Made by a program: the position numbers and the translations under genes. From Mytilus galloprovincialis (lineage: Eukaryota; Mollusca; Bivalvia; Mytilida; Mytilidae), in assembly GCF_965363235.1 (NCBI RefSeq), contig NC_134847.1:74282268-74346267 (forward strand): 64,000 bases of DNA. The letters run 5' to 3'. Positions 60,001-64,000 of this stretch are shown piece after piece. The stretch's first letter is position 1. The number at the start of each line of letters is the position of its first letter. The notes under the pieces are model-generated. The model searched no databases and was not told the origin of the DNA. It worked only from the letters and a program-made list of their open reading frames with translations.

Positions 60001-61162
60001 TACCTCCCAAAATTGTGTGCAAGCAAGTTTGAACGGGACTCAGGCATTTTGGTATGATGCCAAATGTGAAAACCCACATCATTCAACTCATGGAGGCTAC
60101 TATTACATTTGTGAGAAACCGTGAGTTATTTCATAAGTATACAAAAGTGGTTAACCACATCAGATCCATTTTTTTCTGCTCGTTTAGGAAGATGGCAAGT
60201 ATTTTTAAGGAAGCAGTCAAGTGATGACAAGTTTGTAATCCGTTTTTTTTTTCTCTCAATCAATTTTTGACCCTCGAACAACGGTATACTACTGTTGCCT
60301 TTTTTGATGAATCATCACAATTATTCATTCATTCAATTTGTTGAGTTGTAAACATAGTAGAAACTAGAGGCTCCTAAGATTTTGAATTGCTCATGCGTCA
60401 AAATTATATATCATATTGGTGATCATTTATCCTCCTTACAGCAATACTGTGAAACGAGGTTTTTCACACTCCAGTAGTCACAATGGTAAACATTTATTGA
60501 TGTACTATTGAATTGAACCATACACGCTATTAATTTATTTCCTTAGTTAAATTATACTTCATAGTTATTGATATTGATTTAAGATGGGGGATTCTGAAGT
60601 CCTTGTTAAAGTAAGAGTAAAATGTACATGAATTTAAAGAAACAGAAAGTGGTCATGGGTGTAATACATTGTCTAAAGAATTATCGCCTTTTGTTTGCTT
60701 TTAACAAATCAGAGAGTTTAAGGTCTTTCTGAGGTGTAAGTAAAAGTATGTTTTCATCCTCTGAAGGATTAGATGTAGATATATATGAACAACATTGATG
60801 GAAAATGGGGGCATTGTTAATGACTTTAATAATGATTATGTTGAAAATATAAATAAATGCAGGTGAAAATGTAAATACTATATCTAGAAAAAAGCCTAGT
60901 AAATATAAAACTTTGAATTTATTTTGGCTAGGAATATTTTAACGGACGAATACATCTCTGTAGAACATAGCAGAATTCGGATTTAAAACTTTGAAATGCA
61001 ATTATTGTGCAGACATTCAAACTTAATATAAACAAATAATCGTAGTGGAAGGAAAAGACAACAACAATAACTCGAGACATTTTGCATTTTCTTTTCGTTA
61101 CATTTTGCAAATTAATCTTTTAATTAAATGTGTTTAATACTTTCAGGGATACAAGCAGTTAG
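57035..61162 (+). CDS. CTL-4: secreted C-type lectin, QPD (galactose-type) motif
   Basis: Exons: candidate first exon 57035-57070 (MASMLQVLT...), then 57444-57544, 58423-58513, 59874-60120 and 61147-61162. The middle exons are 101, 91 and 247 bp, exactly as in CTL-2 and CTL-3. Exon 2 encodes SILLSTACDLGWTSYKGKC, so the signal peptide continues into it. The CTLD has HFWIGLKD, HWRWIESG, QPD in GPGQPDGDTSQNC, WYD in place of WND, and YYYICEKP. QPD is the classical galactose-type calcium-site motif, the only canonical one in the cluster. A His-bearing loop (NPHHSTHGGYYY) precedes the last cysteine. The protein ends DTSS, without the SIIG tail. By my count exon 1 ends in phase 0 while exon 2 needs phase 1, so the true first exon or one base there is uncertain. 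AATAAA is at 61283-61288. Confidence 0.85.
57325..57395 (+). repeat. Dispersed repeat, family D, end fragment (CTL-4 intron 1)
   Basis: GACTTGGATGGAGAGTTGTC and CACTCATACCACATCTTC match the end of 49740-49925. Confidence 0.55.
58548..58612 (+). repeat. Dispersed repeat, family A, fragment
   Basis: TAACTCCGAGGAAAATTC and GGAAAGTCCCTTTTC only. Confidence 0.45.
59138..59410 (+). repeat. Dispersed repeat, family A (CTL-4 intron 3)
   Basis: Long copy with GAAAGTCCATAATCACATGG, CATATTCCTGACTTGGTAC, TGTAGAAAATGGTGGATTAA and CCTGGTTTTATAGCGC. Confidence 0.7.
60265..60310 (-). repeat. Dispersed repeat, family C, inverted fragment
   Basis: ACGGTATACTACTGTTGCC is the reverse of the family C core. Confidence 0.45.
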
Positions 61163-61288
61163 ACGAAGAAAAGATTTGCTGAGAGGTTTTCATTATTAAA
61201 AAAGTATATTTTCAAGTGGCAATCTGTGTTGTTTTAATAGCTTTAAAAAGACGTAGATAAGATATCTAACAATGTATAGCTAAATAAA

Positions 61289-63340
61289 TAGAACGGTCGG
61301 CACTGATTTAAATTAGTGTCTCTTCATGATTGACAGTCTTGAACATTGAAAAATGCTAAAACACTGCTTATTGGTATTTGTTGTTATAGATTGGCTGTCA
61401 CTGTCATAGAGCCCTATGAGTACGAAAAAAATAGAGATCTATTTTGTCAGAAAACTGTCATACATCCAGAAATACTATCCACACTGATCTGTGTCCACAC
61501 TTACAAACAGCACTTTTGACCATAATAATAGATATTGGAAAATTCAGATATCCGATTTGAATGATTATATTTATTGTATTATGATTCTTTTGGAATTACA
61601 TGTTTTTTATATATTCACTGCAGAAAAATCAACGATATTGATGTATATTTATATTTTTAATTGACAATATAATCTAGTATCGAAAATGGATACACACACA
61701 AAAATACAAAAAATACAAAAACTTTCGAAATTAGTTTCAGTTTTCGAAAAAAAAAATAATATAAACGACTGATTTAATTGTTTAATGAAAAAATCATTTA
61801 CATTAATTTACTAAGATGAAATATAAAAATACCACACATTTATTTATTTATATATTAATAGTAAATATCGCATAAAAAATCGTATCAAAATTGTAATTAT
61901 TAATGCTTATTACAGCAAAAAAGAGAATAAGGATGTCAAAGGCACATTCAAATTCCTAATAAATTTACAATATTATGGATACAAAAGAAAAAGACAAACA
62001 ACGATACACATAAATATTTATGCAGTATTGCTACATGTACTTGTAGAGGACTGAATACCGATCAGATATTTAGTACATATTATTAACACATAAATATTTA
62101 TGTAGTATTGCTACATATACTTGTAGAGGACTGAATACCAATCAAAACGACTTAAAAAAACTGAATATTCAAATATGCAGATTTTAAATGCCTTTTTTGA
62201 GCGGCCAGTCGATTCCGATGTAAAGAAGTCTTGCTAATTGGACACTATTTCAATGAAAAAATGCACAATTTTAAAAATATCGCTGATGCTTACAGTACGT
62301 AAGCCAATACAGTACGTTTATGATATAGGCAATACGTTCTTTTGTAGATTCTGCGTACTGACGTTGTTTATCATCTTCATACGTGTTATATTCCTCTCCT
62401 GTTTTATAGTGTTCTTTTATTTGTCTTTATTGATATTACTTTTACTGTCTGGTCTATTCTTGGTGATACCCATTTGACGAGGATCTGTACTTATGCATCC
62501 CGTCATTGTGTTGTTTGCATTATCTTTCATATTCGCTTTGTCACTATGTTTTTTTTTGTTTCTTTGATACACATGTGGTAGCTCTGTACTTAAACATCTG
62601 GCCATTGTGTTATTGTTCTATAAAAAAAATGTGTTATGGTCTTTCATACTTGCTAATGCTATGCCTATATGACATCATTTTGTGTTTCTTTTATACATAA
62701 TGGCGTGGCTCTCTTTCAGAAAAAAAATCCACAATTCACCTGCTACGCCCACGTCCTGCACTGACGTTAGCTCTAGATACAATAGGTAAAACTATCTGCA
62801 TTTGAAATTCTGCGAAATATAATTCCGCTTGCAGTCAAATAGTTTGATCGTGGTCAAATAGTTTGAAACTATTGACCGGTAAAATAGTTCAAGGCTTGCA
62901 ATTTGGAAAATAGTCAAAATATTGTATACTTATCTTATAAAGAAAATGATATTCGAAGTAAATGACACTACCTGTGTGACGTTTACATTCTGACGTTAAA
63001 CGAGCGATTCTTCTTTATAGCCATGTTGATCTGGCCATTCGGTCCCAATGCTTAAAACCTTTCAAACGTTTATGGGTGGATTTAACATACATAAATAAAA
63101 TTCAAAAAAAAAAAGAAAGCAATGTATGAGGTTGTTAAATTTATTATATGCCTTTTTGTGCTTCTCATATATGACGTGGCTCTTTACCTATTCAACCCGT
63201 CATTGCGGTTTTGTACAATGGTAAATTTGTGTATTCTTATCTTTACTTTTTGGATAAAATGCTTGGTCTATATGCCATTTTGTGTTTCATATTTGTAGTT
63301 TTTTTCTTTCTTTTTAGAGTTTAAGATTATAACAAAATGT
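61289..63340. other. 3' flank of CTL-4 with degenerate repeats, no gene seen
   Basis: A direct repeat (ATAAATATTTATG, GTATTGCTACAT, ACTTGTAGAGGACTGAATAC) occurs at about 62010-62065 and 62091-62145. Bases 62470-62720 and 63150-63310 share a diverged unit (GTGGTAGCTCTGTACTTA, CATTGTGTTATTGT, TTTTGTGTTTC), a decayed tandem array. Frames of 60-80 codons here are hydrophobic by composition and not credible genes. Confidence 0.45.
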
Positions 63341-63344
63341 TGAC

Positions 63345-63625
63345 AGCGGTTTTTTTTTTAACTTTGTTTACCTATTATGTCTGTTAGTTTTGTTTACGCA
63401 TCGTAGTCATTATAATGTCATACTAGTGAGAGGTTTAGCTAGCTATAAAATCAGATGAAATCCACCCTTTTCTACATAAGAAAATGCCTGTTCCAATTCA
63501 GGAATATGACAGTTGCTATCCATTCGTTTGATGTGTTTGAGCTTTTGATGTTGCCATTTCATAAGGGACTTTCTGTTTCGAATTTTCCCCGGAGTTCAGT
63601 ATTTTTGTGGTTTTACTTTTTACAT
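63345..63625 (-). repeat. Dispersed repeat, family A (inverted, long copy)
   Basis: Reverse-strand copy with AATCCACCCTTTTCTACAT, CAGGAATATGACAGTTGC and GGAGTTCAGTATTTTTGTGG. Confidence 0.65.
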
Positions 63626-64000
63626 AATTGTACAGAAATCTGTTTATAACAAGGACTCTGTTTGTCTCGATCGACAATTATATAAGATGTTTTAAACACT
63701 AATGGAATAAGAGAACTGTTGAAAAAATTATATATTGTGCTGTTGGTGTGATACTCAAAGTGACTGTTCTACACGAGACTTATGATTTAAATTTTTCTAC
63801 TCCGGATGGATGTTGAAGATCGAGTATTAAGACCACTAAAAGCCAAAAGCACACCCGTCTTGAGCGTTCGTTTTACTGTCAAATGGCAGAACATATTGTT
63901 TCAGTCATTTCTTTGCATGCCCCCCTTTTTTTTAATTTGTTGTAAGCTTATTTACTAGAATTGAATTGGTAATTCCCGTCGCAAATATATGGTCATCAAT
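63626..64000. other. Right edge, no gene seen
   Basis: No supported exon or recognised repeat. Confidence 0.4.

Noticed and set aside
62238-62477. Hydrophobic 79-codon frame as a membrane peptide
   Set aside because: It falls in T-rich decayed repeats; hydrophobicity follows from base composition.

Overview
The window is AT-rich, intron-rich animal DNA and looks like a marine mussel (Mytilus or a close bivalve). The reasons are a cluster of small secreted C-type lectin genes, an IgGFc-binding-domain exon, Penelope-like retroelements, tRNA-headed SINEs, hammerhead-ribozyme motifs, and dispersed repeats whose wording I recall from mussel genomes. The species call is inference; no database was consulted.

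Layout. Bases 1-7034 hold two tandem copies of the 3' part of a broken Ty3/Gypsy-type LTR element, inserted in a Penelope-like element (PLE) whose remains run to about 8000. Bases 9170-18280 are a nest of repeats: a SINE, a long (TA)n tract, a second PLE (minus strand), a PLE with its 3' 1.1 kb folded back as an inverted copy (12726-17575), and a 1.8-kb TIR transposon (15516-17331) with a clean 9-bp target duplication. Bases 19022-20262 are a large exon of an IgGFc-binding-domain protein; a rearranged copy of its front end lies at 22321-22681. Bases 23061-23623 are a TTAA-flanked TIR element and 25560-27296 a decayed LINE.

The host-gene core is 29032-61162: four C-type lectin genes, one on minus (CTL-1) and three on plus (CTL-2, -3, -4). 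Each has a signal-peptide exon, CTLD exons of about 101, 91 and 226-247 bp, and, in three of them, a tiny last exon. Splice phases are shared (1, 0, 1, 2), so they are tandem paralogues. The sugar/calcium tripeptide differs in each (MPQ, YPN, YPQ, QPD). An AGATAA box lies 42-51 bp before each start codon. They probably encode secreted recognition lectins of blood cells or mucus.

Between and inside the lectin genes are a 1.9-kb 31-bp minisatellite (intron of CTL-2), a 4.1-kb fold-back element (39815-43927), a 331-bp-arm perfect palindrome and a CG-palindrome TIR element (both in intron 1 of CTL-3), a 1.27-kb 36-bp minisatellite (53359-54629), a hammerhead-ribozyme motif (54762-54799), and a cluster of TACAAGTAATTACTTGTA-type palindromes (55102-55230). 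Bases 61200-64000 carry only repeats. No CRISPR, rRNA or functional tRNA gene was seen.
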